In this document: positions 1 through 8,734 of the stretch, piece after piece
How positions within the stretch are numbered: the stretch's first letter is position 1
Layout of the letters: every line of letters begins with the position of its first letter
Origin: Myxococcales bacterium UBA1238
Lineage (GTDB): Bacteria > Myxococcota_A > Bradymonadia > UBA7976 > UBA1532
Length of the DNA: 64,000 nucleotides
Assembly (NCBI GenBank): GCA_002309015.1
Contig: DBWM01000025.1
Coordinates: 1 to 64,000, forward strand
Reading direction: 5' to 3'
Translations under genes and position numbers: made by a program
The notes under the pieces: generated by a model
Told to the model about the DNA's origin: nothing
What the model saw: only the letters and a program-made list of their open reading frames with translations
The model's database searches: none

Positions 1-10
1 GAACTTATCG

Positions 11-45
11 AAGCCCCCTGGGGAATGCCTCAGGGGGCTTTTTTT
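11..45 (+). terminator. Rho-independent terminator of a gene left of the window
   Basis: A perfect 10-bp stem (11-20 pairing with 31-40) with a 10-nt loop is followed by a T-run. No coding sequence precedes it in the window, so it should end a transcript entering from the left. Confidence 0.85.
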
Positions 46-486
46 ATGCCCTCAATCCGCTGCTTCCGCTTTTTCCTCAAAATCCTTCTCTGACTCTTTG
101 AAGGACAGGCCTGAGCGCCCGAAGTCGTCATCTGTCTCGATTTCGAATGAGGCGGGAGCGTCAGTTTTGTCGGAGCAGGCGCTTCGACAGGTTCAACTCC
201 CCTCATAGAAGCTTCAATGCGAGCCGCTGATCCGGTCTTGATTACGAGGAATCTGACGGATGAACCCTGGATGCGCTGAAGGGTGAGGTCATCCGGCGCG
301 GTTTTCAAAAGCGATCACGGTACAGAGAGGCGATCGCATTGACGTATCAGAGTCACGGCGATCATGAACCGCATGAAGCAGACGCGCCCGCCAACCCTGT
401 TTTTTTGTTACCCCTTTAGGATCAAATTTTTCCTCAAAGTTTTTTGTGGGAGCAGGCCACAAAAGATCAAAAAGAGCGCAATTCTC
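46..486. other. Intergenic stretch without a convincing gene
   Basis: Between the terminator and the promoter at 487 I see no reading frame with a recognisable product or a Shine-Dalgarno signal. A 92-codon minus-strand frame (30-308) overlaps the terminator and has no family resemblance. The tract just before the promoter is A/T-rich. Confidence 0.4.
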
Positions 487-516
487 TTGACTCAAACAAA
501 ACATTTTTGCTAAGCA
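487..516 (+). promoter_or_regulatory. Sigma-70-like promoter for the Cys-module lipoprotein
   Basis: TTGACT (487-492) and TAAGCA (511-516) are separated by 18 bp. The predicted RNA start, near 523, lies about 27 nt upstream of the ATG at 550. The -35 is strong and the -10 moderate. Confidence 0.55.
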
Positions 517-549
517 ACGGATGCTTTTCAACCTTGTGAGGTTTAGTTC

Positions 550-1884
550 ATGAACTTCAGCACCAAAGCGTTCCTTCTTTCTCTGTTTGCATTTTGTTTT
601 GCAGCCTGCGATGACGACGATGACGACAAGCCGCAGGATGCGAACCTGGCGGATGCAAATATCACCGATGCAACAGCGGCCGATGCTTCAACGGCAGCGG
701 ATGCGTCCGAAACGGGTGAGTCCGACGGCGGTGATGCAAATATCACCGATGCAACGACGGCCGATGCTGCAACGACAGCGGATGCGTCCGACAGCGGCGA
801 GCCCGACGGCGGTGATGCGGATGCAAATATCACCGATGCGACGACGGCCGATGCTTCAGCGGAAGAGGATGCGTCCTCATGCGTCGAAACCGACGCTGGT
901 TATGTCGTATGCGAAACCGTCACTTCGTACTGCGAAGAAAAACTGTTTTCGGTTTGCGAACTGTCCTGCAACCTGACCCGTCAGACGGCGGCTCAGATTT
1001 GCGACGCCGCAAACGAGGAACAAGCTGAAACCATTCAGGCTTTAACCGATTCAAGGCAATGCCAAAGCGCTGTGAGCGCCGTAGGCGTCAATCTGGCCTG
1101 CCATGAAGTCTCGCCCTGCGAAGAAGCCTGCGGACATGTCAGCAAATGCGCCGACATGTGCGGCATGGACGGACTCGCCGACGAATGCGCCGCCGCTTGC
1201 ACCGATACCAACGCTATACGCATTAAGAACCTGATCGACTACGCGCAATGCGACGATTTGATGCCCATGCTCGGCATCACGGGCGCTCAATGCGATGGTT
1301 ATCTTTCGGACTGCGGAAAGAAGCTCTTTTCGACTTGCGGACTGTTCTGCATTCCGGCCGGCTATATCGCGAATGATATCTGTGACAACGCAACCGAGGA
1401 AGGCGTCGCACTCATTATGGACTTACCCGAGTCGGCCACAGCGGAACAATGTTACGCGACCCTGGTCTCTCTGGGGCTCAGCAGAATGCTTTGTTCGCAT
1501 CACATAACCTGCGAAGAGGCCTGCGCAAACGTAGGCAAATGCGCCAATATGTGCAGCCTTGAAAGCCTCGACGAGAAATGCGCCACCGCTTGCATCGATT
1601 TCAACTCTAACGTGATCGACGCCGATATCTACAAAGGCTTTTGCTCCGACCTGATGCCTATATTGGGGATCAGGGACGCTCAATGCGTCACGATTTCAGA
1701 ATGCAAAGCAAAGCTCGATGCGATTTGCGGTCAGCCCTGTGGACTCGACGATGTGACATCGGTTCAACTCTGCAACATCGCCGCAGAAAAAGACCTGATT
1801 TCCGACATCCTGGCTTTAACCTCTTCTTCTGAATGTCAAAACCTGGTCAGCACCCAACTGGGCGCCGATCTGGCCTGCCACTGA
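550..1884 (+). CDS. Secreted lipoprotein with alternating Cys-rich modules
   Basis: 444 aa. The start follows a GTGAGG Shine-Dalgarno by about 8 nt. Residues 1-19 form a signal peptide ending in the lipobox FAAC (Cys20), followed by six Asp, which suggests an acylated exported protein. Residues 27-108 are a low-complexity Asp/Ala/Thr linker built from imperfect DNA repeats. From about 110 to the end, two module types of roughly 60 aa alternate A-B-A-B-A. Type A begins C-x-x-K-L-x-x-x-C and has six Cys; type B begins CEEAC and has about eight Cys. The even Cys count suggests disulfide-bonded extracellular domains. I do not recognise the family; binding or structural roles are possible. The gene is transcribed alone from the promoter at 487. 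Confidence 0.85.
   Translation: MNFSTKAFLLSLFAFCFAACDDDDDDKPQDANLADANITDATAADASTAADASETGESDGGDANITDATTADAATTADASDSGEPDGGDADANITDATTADASAEEDASSCVETDAGYVVCETVTSYCEEKLFSVCELSCNLTRQTAAQICDAANEEQAETIQALTDSRQCQSAVSAVGVNLACHEVSPCEEACGHVSKCADMCGMDGLADECAAACTDTNAIRIKNLIDYAQCDDLMPMLGITGAQCDGYLSDCGKKLFSTCGLFCIPAGYIANDICDNATEEGVALIMDLPESATAEQCYATLVSLGLSRMLCSHHITCEEACANVGKCANMCSLESLDEKCATACIDFNSNVIDADIYKGFCSDLMPILGIRDAQCVTISECKAKLDAICGQPCGLDDVTSVQLCNIAAEKDLISDILALTSSSECQNLVSTQLGADLACH
652..878 (+). repeat. In-frame tandem repeat coding the Asp/Ala linker
   Basis: The segment GATGCAAATATCACCGATGC recurs at 652, 733 and 820, in units of about 81 and 87 bp, all in frame. It encodes a flexible acidic spacer between the lipid anchor and the Cys modules and is likely to vary in copy number between strains. 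Confidence 0.7.
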
Positions 1885-2013
1885 GATCTCACCCCACAAA
1901 AAGCGATGCCGCTTTCCCCATTTCATCGCTCGAGCCTGAAGGAATGAGGTTGCAGATGCCTTTTTGAGGCCTCACAGAGGCTCCCCGGCGCGCGAGCCAT
2001 TTTGAATCAGAGG

Positions 2014-2245
2014 TTCGGGTGGCACCCGAAGCGGTGTTTGGGCTCCGATCGGGGTTCGGGTGGCACCCGAAGCGGTATTTACATCTCAATCATGACTTCG
2101 GGTGGCACCCGGAGCTCGTTTTAAACCCCGATCGCATCTTCGGGTGGCACCCGGAGCTCGTTTTAAACCCCGATCGCATCTTCGGGCGGCACCCGAAGCT
2201 CGTTTTAAACCCCGATCGTATCTTCGGGCGGCAACCGGAGCTCCG
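2014..2245. repeat. Six-copy 41-42 bp tandem array of palindromes
   Basis: Units begin at 2016, 2057, 2099, 2141, 2183 and 2225, so spacing is 41, 42, 42, 42, 42. Each carries a dyad CTTCGGGTG-G-CACCCGAAG, perfect in the best copies and with one or two changes in others. The palindromes are separated by about 23 bp, mostly CTCGTTTTAAACCCCGATC in copies 3-6. The array fills the gap between the lipoprotein gene (stop 1884) and the convergent mepA gene (stop 2327). It is not a CRISPR because the spacers are themselves repeated. It could be a protein-binding array, an RNA hairpin cluster or a REP-like element. Confidence 0.85.
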
Positions 2246-2326
2246 TTCTGGATTATTTAAAGTCGCATCGTTCTCCCCCATCGATTGAACGCCGTCGTTT
2301 CACCGGCGCTCTCTCCTGCCGGAGGC

Positions 2327-3268
2327 TTATTTTCTGCTTTGTTTTCGCAGCGGTTTGTCGGGGATTTGAAGGAGTTCGGCGCAGCGGAGTTCGGCGCGGG
2401 TGGGATCGGGCTTTTTGCGGGGCGGTTTGGGCTTCGGGGGATTCAAAGCGATCTCTTCGGCCCGTTTTTTGGCCTCTTCCTTGGCGATCCTCGTGCGCTC
2501 GCGCTTTCTTGGGCCCGAGAACCATTCCAAATCTTCGTCGCAGCCGGTGCCTGGTTTGATGGGGGGCTGCCCGATGCAGTCAACGTCGCTGTCGGGGCAA
2601 TGCAGGCGGATGTGGAAATGCGCATCGTGGCCTCCCCAGGGTCTCAGTTTGTGGAGCCAGTCGCGATCCACCTTGAGCGTGTTGCAGAGATGCCGCTTGA
2701 TCGCCCAATTGACAAAAATCCGGTCCACTTCGGGGCTCCGGGCGGCGGTTTTGAGCAGTTTCAGATGTCTTTCACCAAAGAGGAGCTTTCCATCGCGCAT
2801 CGCCATCTCTTCGGTCTTGCGATTGACCAGTGAGGGTGGATCGGACAAGGTTTCGGGATTGAATTCTTTGGGTCGTTCAAACCAGACGTCGAGATCGAGT
2901 CCGGTCTGATGGCTTTTATGCCTGTTGCTCATCAGTCCTCCACGGGGTTGGGAGAGATCACCGACGAGCACTTCGAGCCCCTGAGCCTTCAGGGCCTTCC
3001 CATAGTCGGCGAGCCAGGCGGCCGTTTGGCTGTGGGTGAAGTAACGGTGCCTCTTTGTGCGGATCATCTGGTAACCGATCCCCTTTTTGGGCATCTCTAC
3101 GGCGCCCGCGAGGCAACCGGAGGCGTAACCGCCGATCGATTCGGAAGGACCTTGTGAAGGAAACTTAAACTGGGCGAATTTTTTGGGCTTCGCTTCGGCC
3201 CCGAAGGGGTGAGCGAGCAGGGCGATCAGTCCGAGGATCCGGAGAACCCTTAAAAAAGGACGATGCAT
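2327..3268 (-). CDS. mepA: Penicillin-insensitive murein endopeptidase (peptidase M74)
   Basis: 313 aa (E. coli MepA is 274). It should cleave D-alanyl-meso-diaminopimelyl crosslinks of peptidoglycan in the periplasm. From the chosen ATG, residues 1-25 are a signal peptide. The six His/Asp residues that bind zinc in this family appear with exact spacing: H117-x2-H120-x6-D127 and H214-x2-H217-x1-H219. The C-terminus is an Arg/Lys/Pro-rich tail. The ATG at 3268 is preceded by AGGAG at about 9 nt; the upstream in-frame ATG at 3301 lacks a ribosome site. It lies downstream of, and on the same strand as, the large NlpC/P60 lipoprotein gene. Confidence 0.9.
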   Translation of the reverse strand: MHRPFLRVLRILGLIALLAHPFGAEAKPKKFAQFKFPSQGPSESIGGYASGCLAGAVEMPKKGIGYQMIRTKRHRYFTHSQTAAWLADYGKALKAQGLEVLVGDLSQPRGGLMSNRHKSHQTGLDLDVWFERPKEFNPETLSDPPSLVNRKTEEMAMRDGKLLFGERHLKLLKTAARSPEVDRIFVNWAIKRHLCNTLKVDRDWLHKLRPWGGHDAHFHIRLHCPDSDVDCIGQPPIKPGTGCDEDLEWFSGPRKRERTRIAKEEAKKRAEEIALNPPKPKPPRKKPDPTRAELRCAELLQIPDKPLRKQSRK

Positions 3269-3384
3269 CGCTTGGAACTCCTGTCTGAAGGGTGAAGTCA
3301 TGGGTGTGAAGGGCTGGGGGCTTTCATCTTTGCGCGCAGGATGCGGTTTTGGCGTGAGGGGCGGGCTCCGGACTGGTCTTTCGC

Positions 3385-6300
3385 TTACCTTGCGGGGCGT
3401 TCGCGGGTGCGGAACCAGTCGCGGACCTTTTCCATTTGCTGCTTCTGCGAAGCGGGGGAACGCCGGTTGCAGGTTTTGTATTCCTCGGTGCCCTCGGAGG
3501 CGCCCCAGCGGTGCTCGGTGCAGTCATTCAGGTTGTAGGCGACCTCAAGGATCTTTGCGCGCTTCGTCACTTCGAGCAAAGAGATCGTAAAGGGCGAACG
3601 GTCGCTGCGCAGGTAGGTGACGGAGCGCTCGCTCAAGCCTTTTTGCAGCTGCTCTTTGAGGGCGGAGACCGCCTGGGCGGCGTTTTGGGAGTCGAGGCCG
3701 AAGCGCTCGGGATGCCGTTCGACGGTTTTGGGAAAATCGACCACCGTATCGATCGAAATGAGCAGCCTTAAGTCCCTCGAGGGGGTGGCGAAGTCTTCCC
3801 AGGGACCCGACGTAAGGAAAATCTCGGCGCCCTGAGGCATGGAGACCACTGCGTTGTGATGTTCGGCCATGTAATCTTCGCCCATTTGAACCGCCTGCAC
3901 GCGTCTTTGAACCACCTCATCCAATGCCGCAAGCAGCGACTCGAGTTTTTGTGTGGGATCGAGGGGTCTCGGGTTTTCAACGGCCTCTACGGCTGCATAG
4001 AAATCATCTTTGCTGCCCTCGTACTGCTGCATGGAGAAGGGCGAAAAAGTCTTCGAGCCTTTGAGCGAGGCATTGTCTTTAAAGAGAAGTTGTCCATTCT
4101 GGTAAGCGATGGGTCTGAAGGCCTTGAAACCGGATCCCACGTCGTCGGTTTTGGGGGTGAAGAGGAACGAACCTCTCCAGAAGCGCCGGCGACCGATCAG
4201 GGCGTCGGGTTGAGCATCGGCGGCCATCAGGGCACCGTAACTCGTGGCGGTCTGAGGCCTGTAACCGATCACGACGAGGGTATGGCCGTAGGGATCGGCG
4301 TAGACCGTACCAGGTCTGAGCGATCTTCGGTCGAGGGGAACGGGGTAAAGATCGCTGTTCTCCTCTTCGGGCAGCGTGCGGGCCGTTGAAGAATGGACGC
4401 CGCTCATCACTCTTCGCCGGATAAAGGTTTGCGCGGGCTTCTTCTCGTTCATTCGCGGGTCGAGATTGGTTATCGGCGTCTCATCGCATTTTGCGGGATG
4501 CCCCTCGCGGCTTCGCGAACATTGATGGAACCCAAAGGGCAGCCCGAGCTTCCATGCAAAATAGCCGCGCAGGAAATAGGGGAGATCCGCGCAGTCCGGC
4601 GCGAGGTTCAGCTTGTCATCTTCATTCTGCCCGAGATAGCCGTAAAGCAGATTATGTGCTCTGTCCTGCAGGAGCGCGTCTAAATTGGGCCATGTGCGGT
4701 CGTCGTCATCGGGGTAATCGAACAGCGACTCCACAAAGATGGAAAAGAGCGCCTCCGTCTTCGGTCCCCAGCCGTCTTTCACCGCCCAGGAGGGCTGATC
4801 GCCGCCTGACTGCGCCTTCTTTTCGTCTGCGGTCTCCGACCGGGATTGTACCCGAATCTTCTGGCAGGCGTAGAGATGCGCCCCATCGCCCAAAGCGGCC
4901 TCGTACGTGCCGGGTTCGAGGTCATTGAGATACGCCGTAAATCCAAACGGAGGTCCTCCAAGCTGCCGCATCTCTGGCGTGATCATCTGCCCCCTCGGGG
5001 TCTTGATCGCGATCGCTGCAGGCCCTAGTTCGTTCCAGGCGGTAAAGATCACGTGCAACGGTTCACCCGCCTGCGGCTTTTTGGGCGAGACGAACGCGGC
5101 TGCCTCGCCGCTGCCCTTGCAATTCTCGATCTGAACCGGCGCCGCCGTCCTCTTTTGAGCGCCTCCGAGCTTCTCCCCCGGCGCCTTTCCAAACACAGCA
5201 AGCCTCGTCATGCGCTCCAAAAACGCCCTGCGGCTCGTTCCACGCCCCATCTCGAGATCCGTAACCGCCACGCGATCCGCTTTAAACAATGTCTCGTTGC
5301 GATTTTTGCTGGGCTCCGCGCAGGGCTCAAGATACTCGGCAAAACTATGGATCGCCATGGGTCGCCCTTCGCTGTTCCGGCCCAGATAGATCATGATGTG
5401 ACCCGGAAACTGGATCAGGACGATGCCCCGACTCGCCGCCTCATCCAAAATGCGCAGCCGCTCCTCCTCCGAAGTGACGCCCGAGACGTCGATGGTAAAA
5501 CTCCCCGCCTGCGCCTGGTCGCCGCTGTGCCGGGGTAACTTCAGGCCGAAGCGCAGGAACAGATCGGAGACGAATCGCGAACAATCCGGATGCCCGTCCT
5601 TGTCACCCCACCCGTATGGCTCCCCCAGGCGCGAGAAGGCCGATTCAAAGAAGGCCCGCCTGGTGAGCGGTCGCGAGGTGCTTACAAAATCGCTGCTCCC
5701 CGAAGGGATCGCGACCGACTGGATCCCATCGCTTGTGCCCAGCCATAAATGCTGCTCGTCGTCGCCCTGAAGCAAAAGGGTCCCCCGCGCGATCGGTTGC
5801 CCCAAAAGATTCAGATCGCGCTGCGCCTCGAAATGCGGTCGCGTCAAAAAGGCCTGAGCCTGCGCCTTTTCCAGCTTTGGGGAGACGGCCGAACTGCGCC
5901 TGATGAACCCAAAGCTGGTTTCGCTGCGCACCATGAGGAAGGTTCCCACCACGCTCAAAAGTTCGAAGGGCTCCTGAGGTTTTAAACCGCTGCAAAGGTT
6001 GCGATCGAACCGCAGGTCGACGGGTGCTTTGTAGAAGCCCTCGCTTGTGGGCAGGCAATACATCGATGTCTGCTCGAGCGAGAGATAAATTTGCGGCTCC
6101 CCGCCCCGCGGCAGATCCGGTTTTTGGGGAATGGACGGGAGATCCCATCTTGCCCCCGACGCCTGCACGTAGTTTCCTGCCTGCACCTGCTCCGTAAAAA
6201 ACTGATAGCGCTTATCGAGCCGCAGCCCGAGATCGTAAAAAGGCTTCGAGAGATCCTGCCTCGCGCCCTGATGCTCTTCAAATCCCGGCGCGATCGCCTC

Positions 6301-6639
6301 GTTATGGGCCCGAATCTCTTCAGGAGAGAGCAGCGTCTCGTCGGCGTTCATGCGCCTAAGCCAGCTTTCGAGCTGCAAATCTTCGGGCAGCACCCGGGGC
6401 AGCGACTGCGGCGCCGGCAACTCTGCGGGACAGGTGGAAGGATCTGCCTTTGCGGCTTGTGGCTTTGCGGTTGTGCCCCCGGCGGACGGCGCCTGCGCCT
6501 GCGAGGGATCGGTTGTGGCCTCATCTTTTGGAGCCTGCGGGGCTGCGCATGCGGCGAAAAGCAGAGGCGTGAAGAAGAGCGAACGAACAAACAGGAAGGA
6601 GCGATGAGGGTTCAGGGGCGCAAATCGATGAAGCGGCAT
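3385..6639 (-). CDS. Large NlpC/P60-domain lipoprotein, putative cell-wall hydrolase
   Basis: 1084 aa. The ATG follows AGGATG by about 8 nt. Residues 1-30 with lipobox LFAAC (Cys31) mark an exported lipoprotein. Residues 185-325 resemble the SH3-like segments that precede NlpC domains. Residues 325-440 hold the NlpC/P60 catalytic core, with Cys353 in DCSRF and His414 in GHIMIYLG; this family cuts gamma-D-Glu-diaminopimelate bonds. After a spacer with an Ig-like look, a second module (about 640-900) has D-C-A-D and YGHTLVVIG segments that could be another papain-like or transglutaminase-like fold; I cannot confirm it. The length is far above usual NlpC enzymes. The gene is divergent from 6804 and likely co-transcribed with mepA. 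Confidence 0.75.
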   Translation of the reverse strand: MPLHRFAPLNPHRSFLFVRSLFFTPLLFAACAAPQAPKDEATTDPSQAQAPSAGGTTAKPQAAKADPSTCPAELPAPQSLPRVLPEDLQLESWLRRMNADETLLSPEEIRAHNEAIAPGFEEHQGARQDLSKPFYDLGLRLDKRYQFFTEQVQAGNYVQASGARWDLPSIPQKPDLPRGGEPQIYLSLEQTSMYCLPTSEGFYKAPVDLRFDRNLCSGLKPQEPFELLSVVGTFLMVRSETSFGFIRRSSAVSPKLEKAQAQAFLTRPHFEAQRDLNLLGQPIARGTLLLQGDDEQHLWLGTSDGIQSVAIPSGSSDFVSTSRPLTRRAFFESAFSRLGEPYGWGDKDGHPDCSRFVSDLFLRFGLKLPRHSGDQAQAGSFTIDVSGVTSEEERLRILDEAASRGIVLIQFPGHIMIYLGRNSEGRPMAIHSFAEYLEPCAEPSKNRNETLFKADRVAVTDLEMGRGTSRRAFLERMTRLAVFGKAPGEKLGGAQKRTAAPVQIENCKGSGEAAAFVSPKKPQAGEPLHVIFTAWNELGPAAIAIKTPRGQMITPEMRQLGGPPFGFTAYLNDLEPGTYEAALGDGAHLYACQKIRVQSRSETADEKKAQSGGDQPSWAVKDGWGPKTEALFSIFVESLFDYPDDDDRTWPNLDALLQDRAHNLLYGYLGQNEDDKLNLAPDCADLPYFLRGYFAWKLGLPFGFHQCSRSREGHPAKCDETPITNLDPRMNEKKPAQTFIRRRVMSGVHSSTARTLPEEENSDLYPVPLDRRSLRPGTVYADPYGHTLVVIGYRPQTATSYGALMAADAQPDALIGRRRFWRGSFLFTPKTDDVGSGFKAFRPIAYQNGQLLFKDNASLKGSKTFSPFSMQQYEGSKDDFYAAVEAVENPRPLDPTQKLESLLAALDEVVQRRVQAVQMGEDYMAEHHNAVVSMPQGAEIFLTSGPWEDFATPSRDLRLLISIDTVVDFPKTVERHPERFGLDSQNAAQAVSALKEQLQKGLSERSVTYLRSDRSPFTISLLEVTKRAKILEVAYNLNDCTEHRWGASEGTEEYKTCNRRSPASQKQQMEKVRDWFRTRERPAR

Positions 6640-6747
6640 GATGGGGCATCCTTTAAGAAAAACGCCGCAGAGTAACAGATTTGTTCACGAGTGAAAGCCC
6701 GCACGCGATTTTGTGATCAGGCGATACGCGATTTATAGCGCGAAGTC

Positions 6748-6775
6748 TTTACAGCGTTTGAAAGCACAGTTATCT
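6748..6775 (+). promoter_or_regulatory. Promoter for the coiled-coil/barrel/VKOR gene run
   Basis: TTTACA (6748-6753), a 16-bp spacer and TTATCT (6770-6775). The predicted RNA start is about 20 nt upstream of the ATG at 6804, leaving room for the GGAG site at 6794-6797. Confidence 0.5.
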
Positions 6776-6803
6776 TGCTGCGCTTTTTATTGTGGAGTGT
6801 TGT

Positions 6804-7805
6804 ATGTGGCCTTTTAGCGACGGAAAGCTGAAGGCTCAGGTGCAAAGCCTGACCGATGAGTTGAACGGCCTGCGCGCTGATTTGGATGCCGCAAAGCAGG
6901 CCAACAAGCGTTTGGAAGCGCAACTGCAGACGCGGACCGAAGATCTGGAAAAAGCGCGGGATTCGCTCTCGACCGTTGAAACCAAGCTGGGCAAGCAAAA
7001 TAAAGCCGAACGCCGGGCTGAAGTTTCGCGCGATAAACTGAAGGCGCTCGAAAAGGATGTGGCCGATTTAAAGAAGGCGCTCAACGAATCCGAACGCCTG
7101 CGCGCGGTGGCGGAGCGCGTCTCGGTTCCCGAAAAAGCGGCGGCCCCCGAACCCGCTCCCAAAGCCGAAGTGGACGTGGATTCTGCGATGGCGAAGCTCG
7201 ATTTGCGCGAAAAGCAACTCGCCGAGCGCGAAGAAAAGCTGCGCCGTGGCCGCCAGCGCGATGCCGACGATCGCGTGGAAGCCCTGAAGGCTCAGGTGGC
7301 CGAACTCCGCGATCAAAATAAGGCGTTAAAGGATCACGTGGTGCAGGCCGAGAAGAACGCACGCGAGATCGAAGCCAAAGCGAAGCGCGACCTGGCCTCC
7401 GCCGATCGCGCGGTGTCGGAACTGAAGGAAAACCTGAAGAAAGAGCGCAACGCCTACCGCATTTTGCAGCTTCAGTACGAAGCCCAGATCGATCGCCAGA
7501 AGGGCGTGGAGCAGCTGATCGAAGAGACGCAAAAGAAGCGCGCCGAAGCGGAAGCGGTGCTCGCTCAAAAAGCGGTGGAAGCGCGGGAGGCGGAATCCGG
7601 GGATGCGACCGAAGCGCCCGATGAAGAAGAGACCGCGGCTCCCGAAGAAGAGATCGCGTTTGCGCGCAAGCTGCCCGATGCGCCGCCCCTGCTCGAACCC
7701 ATCGCCAAGGCTGAAAACGCCGAAGCGCCTAAAGAGACCGTAACTGCAGAAACCGCAATCGAAAACGCGGATGCAGAGAACGCGCCTCACAACGAAGAAG
7801 CGTAA
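6804..7805 (+). CDS. Coiled-coil protein of unknown function
   Basis: 333 aa. There is no signal peptide or hydrophobic segment after the MWPF start, so it is probably cytoplasmic or peripheral. Residues about 5-255 are almost continuous heptad-rich coiled coil (Lys/Glu/Ala/Leu). Residues 255-333 are an acidic Ala/Glu/Pro tail. The ATG at 6804 has GGAG 6 nt upstream; an in-frame GTG at 6792 lies at the ribosome site and was not chosen. The next gene starts at the base after its TAA, which implies translational coupling to the barrel protein gene. The family is not recognised; a scaffold role would be a guess. Confidence 0.8.
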   Translation: MWPFSDGKLKAQVQSLTDELNGLRADLDAAKQANKRLEAQLQTRTEDLEKARDSLSTVETKLGKQNKAERRAEVSRDKLKALEKDVADLKKALNESERLRAVAERVSVPEKAAAPEPAPKAEVDVDSAMAKLDLREKQLAEREEKLRRGRQRDADDRVEALKAQVAELRDQNKALKDHVVQAEKNAREIEAKAKRDLASADRAVSELKENLKKERNAYRILQLQYEAQIDRQKGVEQLIEETQKKRAEAEAVLAQKAVEAREAESGDATEAPDEEETAAPEEEIAFARKLPDAPPLLEPIAKAENAEAPKETVTAETAIENADAENAPHNEEA

Positions 7806-8720
7806 ATGTTGAAGACTGCCGCACCGCTTTTGGGGCTCTGCCTGCTGCCCGCCATGGCCGCAGCTCAGGTGGCGCAGGAACCTCGCGTGGAGGGGATGGG
7901 TGGTGCCTTGCGCGCCGATGCCTGGGGAAACAGCGCGATGACCGCAAACCCCGCAGGTTTAAGCCGCCTCTATACTTACGCCGCCGAATTGCAATACACG
8001 CGCGCGGGCCTGGGCGATCTCAACGCCATCGGGGCCAACGTCGTCGATTCTAAAACGCAGCGCGACAAACTGGCTGTGGGCGTGGCTTACAATTTTGAAT
8101 GGGCCGACGGATCGAGCGAGCAGGAATACCGCGGACATGACGCGCGCATGGGATTCGCTCACCCCCTGGTGCCGGGTCAAATCAACTTTGGCGTAGGCCT
8201 CCATTACGTGAACGTCGATCGCAGCAAGCCCAAAGCCTGCAAAGAAAAGGACAGCGCACTCAAAGGAACGGACGCCTGCAAAGATCCCGATTTTTCAGGC
8301 TTTACCCTCGATCTGGGCCTGCAGGCATCACTGGACCGAATGGTGGTTCTGGGCATCGTGGGCGAAAACATCGTCCATATCGACGATCCCTCGATGCCGA
8401 GGCGCGCCGGTGGTGGTGTGGCGATCAAAGGCGACAGCTTCCTTCTCGAAGGCGACGTTGCGGCGGATTTTGACAGCGCCGATTCGGTGAAGCCCGTGTT
8501 TGCACTGGGCACCGAAATCCTTCTGGCCAACGTTTTGCCGCTGCGCCTGGGCTACGAAAACAACCGGGCCACCGATTCACAGTTTCTTTCGGGCAGCCTG
8601 GGCTTTGTCAGCTCCGATTCCGGCGAATCGACGGGCAGCCAAATCGTCGTCTCCTATCGCCAAAACCTCGAGAAATCGCGCGACTTTCATTTGACCGTGG
8701 GGCTGGCCTTCTTCCTGTGA
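7806..8720 (+). CDS. Putative outer-membrane beta-barrel protein
   Basis: 304 aa. Residues 1-20 are a signal peptide (MAAAQ end). The mature part opens with G-M-G-G-A and NPAGLSRL, motifs seen near the N-terminus of PorV/FadL-type barrels. It continues with alternating hydrophobic/polar strands and ends in an aromatic strand (LTVGLAFFL) typical of barrel C-termini. It starts directly after the coiled-coil gene and its stop overlaps a possible GTG of the next gene. Its cargo is unknown. Confidence 0.7.
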   Translation: MLKTAAPLLGLCLLPAMAAAQVAQEPRVEGMGGALRADAWGNSAMTANPAGLSRLYTYAAELQYTRAGLGDLNAIGANVVDSKTQRDKLAVGVAYNFEWADGSSEQEYRGHDARMGFAHPLVPGQINFGVGLHYVNVDRSKPKACKEKDSALKGTDACKDPDFSGFTLDLGLQASLDRMVVLGIVGENIVHIDDPSMPRRAGGGVAIKGDSFLLEGDVAADFDSADSVKPVFALGTEILLANVLPLRLGYENNRATDSQFLSGSLGFVSSDSGESTGSQIVVSYRQNLEKSRDFHLTVGLAFFL

Positions 8721-8734
8721 GGTCAGCGTTTGAT

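Noticed and set aside
2014..2245. CRISPR array
   Set aside because: The sequences between palindromes are also repeated, so there are no unique spacers, and no cas gene is near.
2019..2288. Reading frames on both strands with 14-residue repeats
   Set aside because: They are produced by the 42-bp DNA repeat, whose unit length is a multiple of three. No ribosome site or family resemblance, and both strands are equally open.
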